Shown: positions 51,278-60,203 of the stretch, in pieces | Position numbering within the stretch: the first letter of the stretch is position 1 | How the letters are laid out: each line of letters opens with the position of its first letter | NCBI RefSeq assembly: GCF_026222555.1 | Contig: NZ_CP098511.1 | Span: 101,001-165,000, forward strand | Length of the DNA: 64,000 bases | From: Aquimarina sp. ERC-38 | GTDB lineage: Bacteria; Bacteroidota; Bacteroidia; Flavobacteriales; Flavobacteriaceae | Direction of reading: 5' to 3' | Program-made: the position numbers and the translations under genes | The notes under the pieces: model-generated | The model's input: only the letters and a program-made list of their open reading frames with translations | Database searches by the model: none | Told to the model about the DNA's origin: nothing

Positions 51278-52063
51278 ATGAGAATACTTCTTTTACTTGT
51301 CCTTTTAATTTTATCTGAAACCACTTCTTTTTCTCAAGATGTACTTACAAAAATTAATTCTACAGAAATAGCAACGGAGCACTTTGTAGGAGTAGATAAC
51401 TTTTCAGCTTTATATACTGTTAACCAAAATATTTTATACAAAAAATGGAATGCCCAAACCTGGCAGTTTGGCGATTATACGTTAGGAACACTTTCAAAAG
51501 TATCTATAACTAATCCTTTAAAAATTTTGCTTTTTTATCAAAATTTAAATACGATTGTAATTCTTGATAAATATTTAAATGAAATTAATCGAATAGATTT
51601 CAATACCACTACCAATTTTAAAAACCCAGCTTTTGTATCACAGGCAAATGATCAGAGTATTTGGCTTTTTGATAACAATACGCAGCAACTGGAAATTTTT
51701 GATTTAGATACGGAAGAAACCCTCTTTACTACCTTACCTATCAAAGGTATTCCTATGGATGAAAGCTGTAATTTCAATTATTGTTGGCTTCTAACAGAAC
51801 ATAAAATTTTACAATTTAATATCTACGGAAATTTACTTACTGAAATGCTTAATGATCATTTTGAAAATATACATGCTTATAAAAAAGGAATTATACTCAA
51901 AAAGGAAAATAATCTATACCACTGGTCTCCAAAAACTAACCAGTTTGTATCTCTAGGGCTTCCTGAAATTCTTATTGAAGATTTTTCTGTTACTGGTGAA
52001 ATACTTTATATTTACTCAGCAGGCATACTTCATTCTTATAACTTGCCTCAAATACTAAATTAA
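51278..52063 (+). CDS. Secreted or periplasmic beta-rich protein of unknown function
   Basis: 261 residues with a Sec signal (MRILLLLVLLILSETTSFSQ). The mature part has repeating strand-turn units (ILYKKWNAQTWQFGDYTLG; SIWLFDNNTQQLEIFDLDTEET; GIILKKENNLYHWSPKTNQF) that suggest a small beta-propeller-like fold. Not assigned to a family. It ends 6 bases before the deoxynucleoside kinase gene, so the two are probably co-transcribed, though a functional link is not evident. Confidence 0.75.
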   Translation: MRILLLLVLLILSETTSFSQDVLTKINSTEIATEHFVGVDNFSALYTVNQNILYKKWNAQTWQFGDYTLGTLSKVSITNPLKILLFYQNLNTIVILDKYLNEINRIDFNTTTNFKNPAFVSQANDQSIWLFDNNTQQLEIFDLDTEETLFTTLPIKGIPMDESCNFNYCWLLTEHKILQFNIYGNLLTEMLNDHFENIHAYKKGIILKKENNLYHWSPKTNQFVSLGLPEILIEDFSVTGEILYIYSAGILHSYNLPQILN

Positions 52064-52069
52064 TCAACT

Positions 52070-52684
52070 ATGCACGTAGCTATTGCCGGAAATATAGGCG
52101 CAGGCAAAACCACTTTAACCAAATTACTAGCAAAACATTACCGATGGGAACCTCAATTTGAAGATGTTTTGGAAAACCCATATCTGGAAGATTTTTATAA
52201 TAAAATGGAGCGTTGGTCTTTTAACCTTCAAATTTATTTTTTAAACAGTCGTTTCCGACAAATATTAGAAATTCGGGAAAGTGGAAAAGACATCATCCAG
52301 GATCGAACCATCTACGAAGATGCTTATATTTTTGCTCCCAACTTACATGCAATGGGTTTGATGACCAACCGGGATTTTGAAAACTACCGTTCCTTATTTG
52401 ACCTTATGGAAAGTGTCGTAGAAGGACCTGAACTAATGATTTACCTGCGCAGTAGTATTCCTAACCTAGTTGGTCAGATACATAAAAGAGGAAGGGACTA
52501 TGAAAACACCATTAGTATTGATTACTTAAGTCGGTTAAACGAACGTTATGAAGCCTGGGTACATAGTTATGATAAAGGGAACTTACTTATTGTTGATGTG
52601 GATAAACTTAACTTTGTAGACAATCCGGAGGATTTGGGAGAAATCATAAACCGTATTGATGCGGAACTCAATGGTTTATTTTAG
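52070..52684 (+). CDS. Deoxynucleoside kinase
   Basis: 204 residues, dNK/dGK-dCK family. P-loop AIAGNIGAGKTTLTK near 4-18, FEDVLENPYLEDFY, the DRTIYEDAYIFA motif with catalytic Asp-Arg, and LRSSIPNLVGQIHKRGRDYE. Phosphorylates deoxynucleosides for salvage; which base cannot be told. Convergent with waaA, with a MITE-like element between them. Confidence 0.93.
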   Translation: MHVAIAGNIGAGKTTLTKLLAKHYRWEPQFEDVLENPYLEDFYNKMERWSFNLQIYFLNSRFRQILEIRESGKDIIQDRTIYEDAYIFAPNLHAMGLMTNRDFENYRSLFDLMESVVEGPELMIYLRSSIPNLVGQIHKRGRDYENTISIDYLSRLNERYEAWVHSYDKGNLLIVDVDKLNFVDNPEDLGEIINRIDAELNGLF

Positions 52685-52737
52685 CAAAATTAAAATCTTT
52701 GATTTTAATTGTAATTAATTTTAGTTTTTTATGTATG

Positions 52738-52940
52738 AGTGTCCGGTTAACATAAAAAAAATTTAAAAAGCATATCAAAACAAGGTGATCTTAAACTTTA
52801 AAGTATTTAGAGGTTGGTTTTTACTTTTTTGGTAGTGTAAATTAAACTCTGTCTGAGTTATTTTTTTTATCCATTTCAATATTGTAATAATTAGTCTTTA
52901 TTCTTGAACCGACAGCGATCTTGATTCTTTACCAAACATT
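52738..52940 (+). mobile_element. MITE-like element, copy 2
   Basis: About 203 bp in the same orientation as copy 1. Left end AGTGTCCGGTTAACAT, right end (inverted) AATGTTTGGTAAAGAA. Shared blocks with copy 1 include ACTTTAAAGTATTTAGAGGT, CAATATTGTAATAATTAGTC and AGCGATCTTGA. Ends at the waaA stop codon. Confidence 0.7.
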
Positions 52941-54221
52941 TCAGGTTTTTATATTTACATCAGCTATATAATTCATAATTATTGAAGTAGCTCCTGTATT
53001 ACTATTTACAAAATGCCCGGCAATCATTCCGGTTTGGTTTCTAAATTTAACGTCAATTGTCAATTTTTTAATTATTTCCATAAACTCTTCCGCTGTAGTA
53101 ACAGAAAACAATCCCCCTAATTTCCGAAGTTGTTTAGCTTCATGGAATTTCTCAAAGTTTTTTCCAATGATGATAGGAATCCCGAAAGTTGCAGGTTCTA
53201 AAATGTTATGTAATCCTGCCGTACCCATTCCTCCTCCTACATACGCTATATCTGCATAATAATAAGCTTTGGATAAATATCCAATGGTATCTAAAATAAA
53301 CACTTTATAATCCTTTAATTGCTCAAGATTGGTTTGTTCGGAATACGTAATAGTAGGTATTTGAATTGTATTTTTTATACGTTGGATAGTCTCCGGTTTA
53401 ATTTCGTGAGGAGCAATAATAAAACAAATATTTTCAGAAGTACGGTTTATGGTGTTCATAAAAATTACTTCGTCTTCTTTCCATGAACTTCCGATAACTA
53501 TACAAAATCGATTGTTAACAAATTTTTCCAAAAAATCCACTTTATTATTCATTTCAAGTTGTAATGCCACCCGGTCAAAACGGGTATCTCCCACATGTAT
53601 GACTTGCGTAACGTTATTAGCAAGCAACATATCCTTAGATTCTATATCCTGGGTAAAAATATGAGTGGCTTTGGATAAACTATCTTTTAAAAACCCACCA
53701 TATTTTTTGAAGTAGATATGATCTTTTCTAAAAACCGCAGAAATTAAAAGAATAGGAATTTTTCTTGTTTTTAAAACTGAAAAATAGTTTGGCCAGACTT
53801 CGTACTTAACAAAAACGGCGATCTCTGGCTTAACTAAGTTAATAAATCGTTTTGCATTCTTTTTTGTATCAATAGGCAGGTAAGCTATATGATCCGCCAG
53901 TTTACTATTCTTTTTAGCTTCATATCCGGACGGCGAAAAAAAGGTGATTATTACAAAGGAATTAGTATATTTTTTTTTGATCGCCTGAATAACAGGTACC
54001 GCCTGTTCATATTCTCCTAAAGATGCACAATGAAACCAAAAAACCGGTTTGGAAATCGGAAATATAGTCTGTAGGGTTGAAAATACTTCTTTTCTTCCAT
54101 TTGCAAAAAGCTTTAACTTCTGAGAAAACAACCCGATGAACGGAAGTAATAACTGAAAAATAGTACTAAATAAGGAATATAAACTGCGCAAAAAATGATT
54201 CTTTATAATGTAAAAATACAT
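52941..54221 (-). CDS. waaA: 3-deoxy-D-manno-octulosonic acid transferase
   Basis: 426 residues, GT30 family. N-terminal membrane-associated helix, then PVFWFHCASLGEYEQAVPVI with the acceptor-side Glu, VKYEVWPNYF, FRKDHIYFKKYGGF, and the C-terminal donor site VGGGMGTAGLHNILEPATFGIPIIIG. Adds Kdo to lipid IVA at the inner membrane. Convergent with the dNK gene and divergent from the DegT gene. Confidence 0.94.
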   Translation of the reverse strand: MYFYIIKNHFLRSLYSLFSTIFQLLLPFIGLFSQKLKLFANGRKEVFSTLQTIFPISKPVFWFHCASLGEYEQAVPVIQAIKKKYTNSFVIITFFSPSGYEAKKNSKLADHIAYLPIDTKKNAKRFINLVKPEIAVFVKYEVWPNYFSVLKTRKIPILLISAVFRKDHIYFKKYGGFLKDSLSKATHIFTQDIESKDMLLANNVTQVIHVGDTRFDRVALQLEMNNKVDFLEKFVNNRFCIVIGSSWKEDEVIFMNTINRTSENICFIIAPHEIKPETIQRIKNTIQIPTITYSEQTNLEQLKDYKVFILDTIGYLSKAYYYADIAYVGGGMGTAGLHNILEPATFGIPIIIGKNFEKFHEAKQLRKLGGLFSVTTAEEFMEIIKKLTIDVKFRNQTGMIAGHFVNSNTGATSIIMNYIADVNIKT

Positions 54222-54375
54222 TTCCCTTTTTAAAGAAACTATTGAAGTGATTTAAAACTTTTTTTGATTAATTGCTAAATAATTCCTGGATTAAATAGAG
54301 TATAAGCACTTTTTCACTTACTTTTTATAGCTTGTATCACCTATTTTGTACCTTCGTTTTTCAGACATATATGCT

Positions 54376-55548
54376 ATGAAGAAGATACAAATGGTTGATC
54401 TAAAAGGTCAGTATGAAAAAATTAAAGATCAGGTTCAACAGGGGTTTGATAATGTTTTATCTTCTACGGCATTTATCAACGGACCTGAAGTTCACACTTT
54501 TCAATCCGAGCTTGAAGAATATTTAGGTGTAAAACATGTTATTCCTTGTGCAAATGGTACGGATGCCTTACAAATTGCCATGATGGGACTTGGTTTACAA
54601 CCCGGAGATGAAGTGATTACCGCAGATTTTACTTTTGCCGCTACAGTTGAAGTAATTGCACTATTGCAACTCACCCCGGTATTAGTCGACGTACTTCCGG
54701 ATACCTTTAATATTGACCCGGATGCTATTGAAAAAGCTATTACTCCTAAAACCAAAGCTATTGTACCCGTACATTTATTCGGGCAAATTGCAGATATGGA
54801 TCGCATTATGGAAATTGCTGAAAAACATCAACTCTTTGTGATTGAAGACAATGCACAAGGTATCGGGTCAAGTTATCAGGTTAATAGTGAAACAAGGCAA
54901 AAAACCGGAACCATAGGACATGTGGGTTCTACGTCGTTTTTTCCTTCAAAAAACTTGGGTTGTTACGGAGATGGCGGTGCTATTTTTACAAATGATGACG
55001 AATTAGCACATACCATACGAGGCATTGTTAATCATGGAATGTATACCCGGTATCATCATGATGTAGTAGGTGTCAATTCAAGGTTGGATTCATTACAAGC
55101 TACGGTACTTCGGGTAAAATTACCACATTTAGATAGCTATAATCAAACCAGAAGACAGGTAGCCAACCAATATACAACCGCCTTTAAAGGTTATGAAGCA
55201 ATTATCACCCCTTATATCGTCGGAAATAAATGTGATACAAATCATAAAACCACTTGCAAAACCTGCGATTGTCACGTATTTCATCAGTATACCTTACAAG
55301 TTAAAAATATAGACCGGGATCAATTGGTTGAGTATTTAAACAACCATGATATTCCCTGTGGAGTATATTACCCAATCCCTCTTCACAAACAAAAAGCTTA
55401 TCAAGACGAACGTTACCAAGAAAAAGATTTTACAATTACTAATCAATTAGTTACTAATGTAATCTCTTTACCTATGCATACAGAGTTAGATAACGATCAG
55501 ATTGAATTTATTACTAGTAAAGTAATTGAGTTTATTGAGGGTAAGTAA
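54376..55548 (+). CDS. DegT/DnrJ/EryC1/StrS aminotransferase
   Basis: 390 residues from the ATG at 54376 (MKKIQMVDLKGQYEKIKDQV), preferred over the in-frame ATG at 54346 because the family starts here. PLP sugar aminotransferase: PCANGTDALQIAMMGLGL, DFTFAATVEVI, EDNAQGIGSS and the PLP lysine in TSFFPSKNLGCYGDGGA. A cysteine-rich loop (KCDTNHKTTCKTCDC) precedes HVFHQYTLQV and is longer than usual. Likely makes an amino sugar for surface polysaccharide; next to waaA. Confidence 0.9.
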   Translation: MKKIQMVDLKGQYEKIKDQVQQGFDNVLSSTAFINGPEVHTFQSELEEYLGVKHVIPCANGTDALQIAMMGLGLQPGDEVITADFTFAATVEVIALLQLTPVLVDVLPDTFNIDPDAIEKAITPKTKAIVPVHLFGQIADMDRIMEIAEKHQLFVIEDNAQGIGSSYQVNSETRQKTGTIGHVGSTSFFPSKNLGCYGDGGAIFTNDDELAHTIRGIVNHGMYTRYHHDVVGVNSRLDSLQATVLRVKLPHLDSYNQTRRQVANQYTTAFKGYEAIITPYIVGNKCDTNHKTTCKTCDCHVFHQYTLQVKNIDRDQLVEYLNNHDIPCGVYYPIPLHKQKAYQDERYQEKDFTITNQLVTNVISLPMHTELDNDQIEFITSKVIEFIEGK

Positions 55549-55574
55549 ATATTTATTACTGGAAATTCTATATA

Positions 55575-55757
55575 ATGAAAGATAGGGAAAAAGAGCTAGC
55601 TGAACAGCGTAAGAAAATTATTAAAGGCTTAGAACTAGCATATCAAAAGTTAATCGAATTTAAAAAAAGTAAAAATTCGCCTTTGGTAATATCCAAAGAT
55701 GGAAAAGTTATAAAGCTGGATCCATTTAAAGCTAAACCTACGGTTAAATACAAATAA
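55575..55757 (+). CDS. Small protein of unknown function
   Basis: 60 residues: a charged N-terminal helix (MKDREKELAEQRKKIIKGLE) and a short strand-rich tail (SPLVISKDGKVIKLDPFKAK). The sequence is typical of short conserved flavobacterial proteins I have seen without function; low sequence complexity argues for some caution. It follows the DegT gene by 26 bases on the same strand and precedes the iterated sites. Confidence 0.6.
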   Translation: MKDREKELAEQRKKIIKGLELAYQKLIEFKKSKNSPLVISKDGKVIKLDPFKAKPTVKYK

Positions 55758-55826
55758 CATAGTCTATTAACTAACAATCTTTTAAACTCTAACAAACTAT
55801 AATAATAAAACAAAACATGATTAAAA

Positions 55827-55919
55827 GCGATCGTATTCACTTTTAATTATATTTTTTGGTGATCGTATTCACTTTTCATTATGTTTATTAGTGATCGTAT
55901 TCACTTTTCACTATATTTG
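55827..55919 (+). promoter_or_regulatory. Three 32-bp-spaced GTGA-N6-TCAC-type sites and promoter
   Basis: GCGATCGTATTCAC at 55827-55840, then GTGATCGTATTCAC at 55859-55872 and 55891-55904: spacing exactly 32 each. The two right-hand copies read GTGA-N6-TCAC, a dyad like the CRP/FNR class core. Each is followed by TTTT and an AT-rich TATaTTT segment; the last is a perfect TATATTTG at 55912-55919, only 7 bases before the ATG at 55927. Confidence 0.65.
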
Positions 55920-55926
55920 AAGTATA

Positions 55927-57057
55927 ATGATACGACGTTTACTTTCTAATAGAATAGATAGAAAAATAGGTTCCGGTAAAGCTATTATGATTATCGGACC
56001 TCGCCAAGTAGGAAAAACTACTTTAATTAAAGAAAAATTAAAAGATCAGAATGTTTTATTTCTTGATGGTGATGATCCTACTATTCGAAAAATATTAGAT
56101 ACCATTAATACAGAGAACCTACGTAACCTGATAGGTAACTACAAAACAATTTTTATAGATGAAGCACAACGAATCAATCAAATTGGTTTAACCTTAAAAA
56201 TAATTACGGATCAATTTAAAGATGTTCAATTGTGGATAAGTGGATCTTCCTCTTTTACCCTTTCACATCAGTTGAATGAACCACTAACCGGACGAAAGTG
56301 GGAATATGAAATGCTTCCCATTTGTTGGGAAGAATTTGAAAATCATTTTGGCTATGTAAAAGCAGAACAAACTTTAGACCATCGTTTACTTTATGGTTTT
56401 TATCCGGATGTAATTAATAATCCAGGCGATGAAGTTGAAGTTTTAAAAAATTTAGTGAATAGTTACCTATATCGGGATATACTTTCTTACGCTGAAATCA
56501 GAAAGCCAGAAATTTTAGAAAAACTAGTGCAAGCACTAGCCTTACAAATTGGAAGTGAAGTTAACTACAACGAGCTTTCTCAAACGGTAGGTATTGATAA
56601 AAATACGGTGCAAAGATACATTGACATACTTGAAAAAGGGTATGTAATCTTCAAGCTTTCCAGTTTTAGTTCTAACCTTAGAAATGAAATAAAGAAGAAT
56701 AAAAAAATCTACTTCTACGATAACGGTATTAGAAATATGGTGATTGGAAATTTTACTGATATTTCTTCAAGAAAAGATAAAGGTGCATTATGGGAAAACT
56801 TTCTGATTTCCGAAAGAATAAAACAAAATACTTATAAACTTACCCTTGCCAAACCTTATTTTTGGAGAACTAGTCAACAACAAGAGGTAGATTACGTAGA
56901 AGAAGTTAGCCAACAAATTTACGGGTATGAATTTAAATGGAATCCTAAGAAAAAAGGAAAACTTCCTAAAACATTTTTGAACGCTTACAATGCAAAAAGC
57001 CATATTATAAATAGAGAAAACTTTAGGAATTTTGTTACGATCAAGCAGTGGTCATGA
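55927..57057 (+). CDS. AAA ATPase with DUF4143 domain
   Basis: 376 residues. Walker A IGPRQVGKTTLIKE at 22-35, Walker B IFIDEAQRI near 79-87, sensor-like LWISGSSSFTLS, then a winged-helix region (NYNELSQTVGIDKNTVQRYIDIL) and the C-terminal DUF4143 nuclease-like fold (FWRTSQQQEVDYVEE). Widespread accessory ATPases of unknown function, sometimes mobile or linked to toxin-like operons. Preceded by iterated operator-like repeats; convergent with folP (2-base gap). Confidence 0.92.
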   Translation: MIRRLLSNRIDRKIGSGKAIMIIGPRQVGKTTLIKEKLKDQNVLFLDGDDPTIRKILDTINTENLRNLIGNYKTIFIDEAQRINQIGLTLKIITDQFKDVQLWISGSSSFTLSHQLNEPLTGRKWEYEMLPICWEEFENHFGYVKAEQTLDHRLLYGFYPDVINNPGDEVEVLKNLVNSYLYRDILSYAEIRKPEILEKLVQALALQIGSEVNYNELSQTVGIDKNTVQRYIDILEKGYVIFKLSSFSSNLRNEIKKNKKIYFYDNGIRNMVIGNFTDISSRKDKGALWENFLISERIKQNTYKLTLAKPYFWRTSQQQEVDYVEEVSQQIYGYEFKWNPKKKGKLPKTFLNAYNAKSHIINRENFRNFVTIKQWS

Positions 57058-57059
57058 TT

Positions 57060-57884
57060 TTATAAACCTAATTCTTCCACCAACTTTATACATTCTACCG
57101 CTTCCTTTACATCATGCACCCGTAAAATCGAAACTCCGTTCTGTAAAGCTACGGTATTTAGCACAGTAGTTCCGTTTAAAGCTTCTTTAGCAGTAGTTCC
57201 CAGAGTTTTGTAAATCATAGATTTTCGGGAAACGCCTGCTAATATCGGAACATTTTGAAATTTAAATAATTCCAGTTTTTGCAAGAGTTCGAAGTTTTGT
57301 TTTATACTTTTAGCAAACCCAAAACCAGGATCAATAATTACATCATTGATTCCGTAATGCCTCGCTACTGCAATACGTTCCGAAAAATAAAACTGAATTT
57401 CTCTAACCATATCCTCATATTGATTCAGGTCTTTCATGGTTTGCGGAGTTCCCTTCATATGCATCATAACATAAGGCACTTGTAATTTTCCTATAGTAGC
57501 TATCATTTCGTCATCTAACATTCCTGCCGAAATATCGTTGATCATAGCTGCACCACATGTAATACCTTCTTTAGCAATAGTACTTCTGAACGTATCTATA
57601 GAAATTAAAATTTCCGGAAATTCCGAGCATAAAAGTTTTATAATAGGCAATAATCGCTTTTTCTCTTCTTCTTCTGAAATGTGATCTGCTCCGGGACGTG
57701 AAGAATACGCGCCTATATCAATAAAAGTAGCACCTTCAGTTAGCATTTTTTCTACTTGAACTAGTACTCCTTTTTCATCCTTATACTTCCCCCCGTCATA
57801 AAATGAGTCCGGAGTAAGATTTAAAATACCCATTACTTTAGGCGTGGATATATCAATTAATGAACCTTTACAGTTGATGGTCAT
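57060..57884 (-). CDS. folP: Dihydropteroate synthase
   Basis: 274 residues. VMGILNLTPDSFYDGG near the start, FIDIGAYSSRPGA, SIDTFRSTIA, INDISAG, VIIDPGFGFAKSIKQNFELL and VSRKSMI. Condenses p-aminobenzoate with dihydropterin pyrophosphate in folate synthesis. Lies 25 bases downstream of the isochorismatase-like gene on the same strand. Confidence 0.96.
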   Translation of the reverse strand: MTINCKGSLIDISTPKVMGILNLTPDSFYDGGKYKDEKGVLVQVEKMLTEGATFIDIGAYSSRPGADHISEEEEKKRLLPIIKLLCSEFPEILISIDTFRSTIAKEGITCGAAMINDISAGMLDDEMIATIGKLQVPYVMMHMKGTPQTMKDLNQYEDMVREIQFYFSERIAVARHYGINDVIIDPGFGFAKSIKQNFELLQKLELFKFQNVPILAGVSRKSMIYKTLGTTAKEALNGTTVLNTVALQNGVSILRVHDVKEAVECIKLVEELGL

Positions 57885-57909
57885 TAGAATTTTTTAATTA
57901 AAATTTCAA

Positions 57910-58491
57910 TTATACAATTTCGTTAAATGTATTTACGATTTCATTACATGCTTTGACTTTTACTTCTCCTTTTGTAGGTATCATATTTTCCCAAACCCAA
58001 TTATAATGATCAATAACCTGCTTTGCTTTTAGTTTGGGACGATCGGCAGTAGTATGGGCGTCAGAGATGACAGTAATTTTATAATCTTTAGTTAAGGCAG
58101 ATTGAACGGTAGACGCTACGCAAAAGTCAGTAGCACAACCTGTGATGTAAAGCTCTTCAATTGCTGCTGATCCAAGATATTTCAGCAGATTTGAACGATA
58201 AAAAATATCATTTACATATTTATCTAGCAAATAATCTGTACTTTCAATCTTTAATTCTTTAAGAATTTGCCAATCCCAATTACCTTTTTCAAAAGTCCCA
58301 CTACCAGTACCATCATGCTGTACATAGATAACCTTTCCATTTAGACTTCGAAATAAATTGGCTAATCTATTGATTCGGTTGATTACACCTTTGTCATCGT
58401 ACCTTGGAGTTTCAGAAGTAAAAGATCCTTGCTGCATATCGATAATGATCAAAGCACTTTTCGACAAATCATAATTTAATGCACCTTCCAT
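57910..58491 (-). CDS. Isochorismatase-like cysteine hydrolase
   Basis: 193 residues. Catalytic triad Asp in LIIIDMQQGSF near 15-20, Lys in the ESTDYLLDKYVND block and Cys in YITGCATDFCVASTVQSAL, matching the nicotinamidase/isochorismatase superfamily. Substrate not determined. Possibly co-transcribed with folP; divergent from the DUF1599 gene (50-base gap). Confidence 0.9.
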   Translation of the reverse strand: MEGALNYDLSKSALIIIDMQQGSFTSETPRYDDKGVINRINRLANLFRSLNGKVIYVQHDGTGSGTFEKGNWDWQILKELKIESTDYLLDKYVNDIFYRSNLLKYLGSAAIEELYITGCATDFCVASTVQSALTKDYKITVISDAHTTADRPKLKAKQVIDHYNWVWENMIPTKGEVKVKACNEIVNTFNEIV

Positions 58492-58541
58492 TTTAATAAT
58501 TCCTATATTAACGCGAAATTTACATAAAATTAGGATGGTTT

Positions 58542-59081
58542 ATGCAAAATACTTCGGCACAATATGATGCTGTACTTAACAAATGCAGGGCATTATTTTC
58601 AAAAAAAATGAAAGACTACGGCAGTGCCTGGAGAATTTTAAGATTGCCTTCATTGACCGATCAGATTTTTATAAAAGCACAGCGCATTCGCAGTTTGCAA
58701 AAGAACGAAGTACAGAAAATAAATGAAGGAGAAGCTTCTGAATTTATAGGCATTATCAACTACAGTATTATGGCGTTAATCCAGATGGAAAAAGGTATTT
58801 CCGACCAACCTGACCTTACTACTGAAGAAGCATTGACTCTTTATGATAAACATAGTCAACTTACTAAAAAACTAATGCTTGATAAAAATCACGATTACGG
58901 AGAAGCATGGCGCGACATGAGGGTAAGTTCGCTTACTGATTTAATTTTACAGAAGCTCTTACGGGTCAAACAAATTGAAGACAATAAAGGGAAAACGATT
59001 GTAAGTGAAGGTATAGACGCTAATTATCAAGACATAATTAATTACGCTATTTTTGCCCTAATTCATTTACAAATAGATTAA
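58542..59081 (+). CDS. DUF1599 protein
   Basis: 179 residues with two repeats of the same motif: KKMKDYGSAWRILRLPSLTDQIFIKAQRIR and, in the second half, DKNHDYGEAWRDMRVSSLTDLILQKLLRVK (each split across helices). This is the two-fold DUF1599 (nucleotide-modification-associated) domain. Common next to folP and DoxX genes in Bacteroidota. Function unknown. 10 bases before the DoxX gene. Confidence 0.9.
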   Translation: MQNTSAQYDAVLNKCRALFSKKMKDYGSAWRILRLPSLTDQIFIKAQRIRSLQKNEVQKINEGEASEFIGIINYSIMALIQMEKGISDQPDLTTEEALTLYDKHSQLTKKLMLDKNHDYGEAWRDMRVSSLTDLILQKLLRVKQIEDNKGKTIVSEGIDANYQDIINYAIFALIHLQID

Positions 59082-59091
59082 AATAATATAC

Positions 59092-60192
59092 ATGAAAGCA
59101 TTGGTAGGTTTTTCAAGAATCTTTGTAGGAATTCTTTTTATATTTTCAGGATTTGTAAAATTGAATGACCCTTTAGGTTTCTCCTATAAATTACAAGAAT
59201 ATTTCTCAGAAGGGGTACTTAACCTAGAGTTTTTAATTCCTATGGCATTATTAATTGCCGTTTTTCTAGTAATTTTTGAAATTCTGGTTGGGATAACATT
59301 GTTATTAGGGTATTTACCAAAATTCACGGTTTGGGCATTACTCTTAATGATTGTATTCTTCACCTTCCTTACTTTTTACTCAGCCTATTTTAACAAAGTA
59401 ACAGATTGTGGCTGTTTTGGAGATGCAATACCTTTAACCCCTTGGGAATCTTTTACTAAGGATATTATTCTCTTAGTACTTATCTTAATTTTATTTTTTA
59501 ACCAAAAATACATTACCCCAATATTAAACCCCGCCTCTCATAAGTGGGTGGTATTTGCAGCCTTTACCGCCTGTCTTGGATTTGCATATTATGTTTTAAT
59601 GCATCTACCAGCCATAGATTTCCGAGCTTATAAAATCGGCACAAATATCACCGAAGGAATGCAGGTACCTGATAATGCAGAAAAGGCGGAGTTTGCTTAC
59701 CATTGGAAATTTAATGTAAATGGAAATGAGAAAATTATTACTACAGAAGGTGAATATCCAAGTGTAGATGGTAAATTTATAAACGTAGAAACAGAAACAA
59801 TTAAAGAAGGCTATATACCCCCGATTCATGACTTTGCCATTGAACGAAATGGTGAAGACTTTACTTCGGCTTTTTTAGCCAAAGAAAAATTAATAGTTGT
59901 TGTAATGTACAATCTTTCTAAAAGCGAAGCCGAAGGACTGGATGCTATCAAAAATGCTACGGATAATGCTTTAAAAAATGGTTATGAAGTAATCGGTCTA
60001 ACTGCTTCTGGAGAAAATGATGTTGCTAAAATCAAACAGAAATACAATTTACAATTTGAAGTTTATAACACTGATGAAACCGCATTAAAAACAATTATAC
60101 GATCTAACCCCGGAATCTTAATTTTACACAAAGGAACCATAAAAGACAAACTTCATTGGAATGATGCTAACATAAATTTTGAAAACTACTAG
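59092..60192 (+). CDS. BT_3928-type DoxX/MauE membrane protein
   Basis: 366 residues. Four to five membrane helices in the first 190 residues (GFSRIFVGILFIFSGFVKLND; LIPMALLIAVFLVIFEILVG; VWALLLMIVFFTFLTFYSAY; IILLVLILILFF) with DCGCFGD between helices, as in MauE/DoxX redox proteins. The C-terminal 170 residues look like a periplasmic thioredoxin-like domain (KEKLIVVVMYNLSKSEAEGL ... ILILHKGTIKDKLHWNDANI) without a CxxC. Same operon as DUF1599 and the ABC permease. Confidence 0.88.
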   Translation: MKALVGFSRIFVGILFIFSGFVKLNDPLGFSYKLQEYFSEGVLNLEFLIPMALLIAVFLVIFEILVGITLLLGYLPKFTVWALLLMIVFFTFLTFYSAYFNKVTDCGCFGDAIPLTPWESFTKDIILLVLILILFFNQKYITPILNPASHKWVVFAAFTACLGFAYYVLMHLPAIDFRAYKIGTNITEGMQVPDNAEKAEFAYHWKFNVNGNEKIITTEGEYPSVDGKFINVETETIKEGYIPPIHDFAIERNGEDFTSAFLAKEKLIVVVMYNLSKSEAEGLDAIKNATDNALKNGYEVIGLTASGENDVAKIKQKYNLQFEVYNTDETALKTIIRSNPGILILHKGTIKDKLHWNDANINFENY

Positions 60193-60203
60193 TTCCTTAA
60201 TAT

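Noticed and set aside
55827..55904. Three evenly spaced repeats as a mini-CRISPR array
   Set aside because: The unit repeated is only about 20 bases, the between-unit sequence is also similar and AT-rich, and there are no cas genes. Operator-like repeats fit better.
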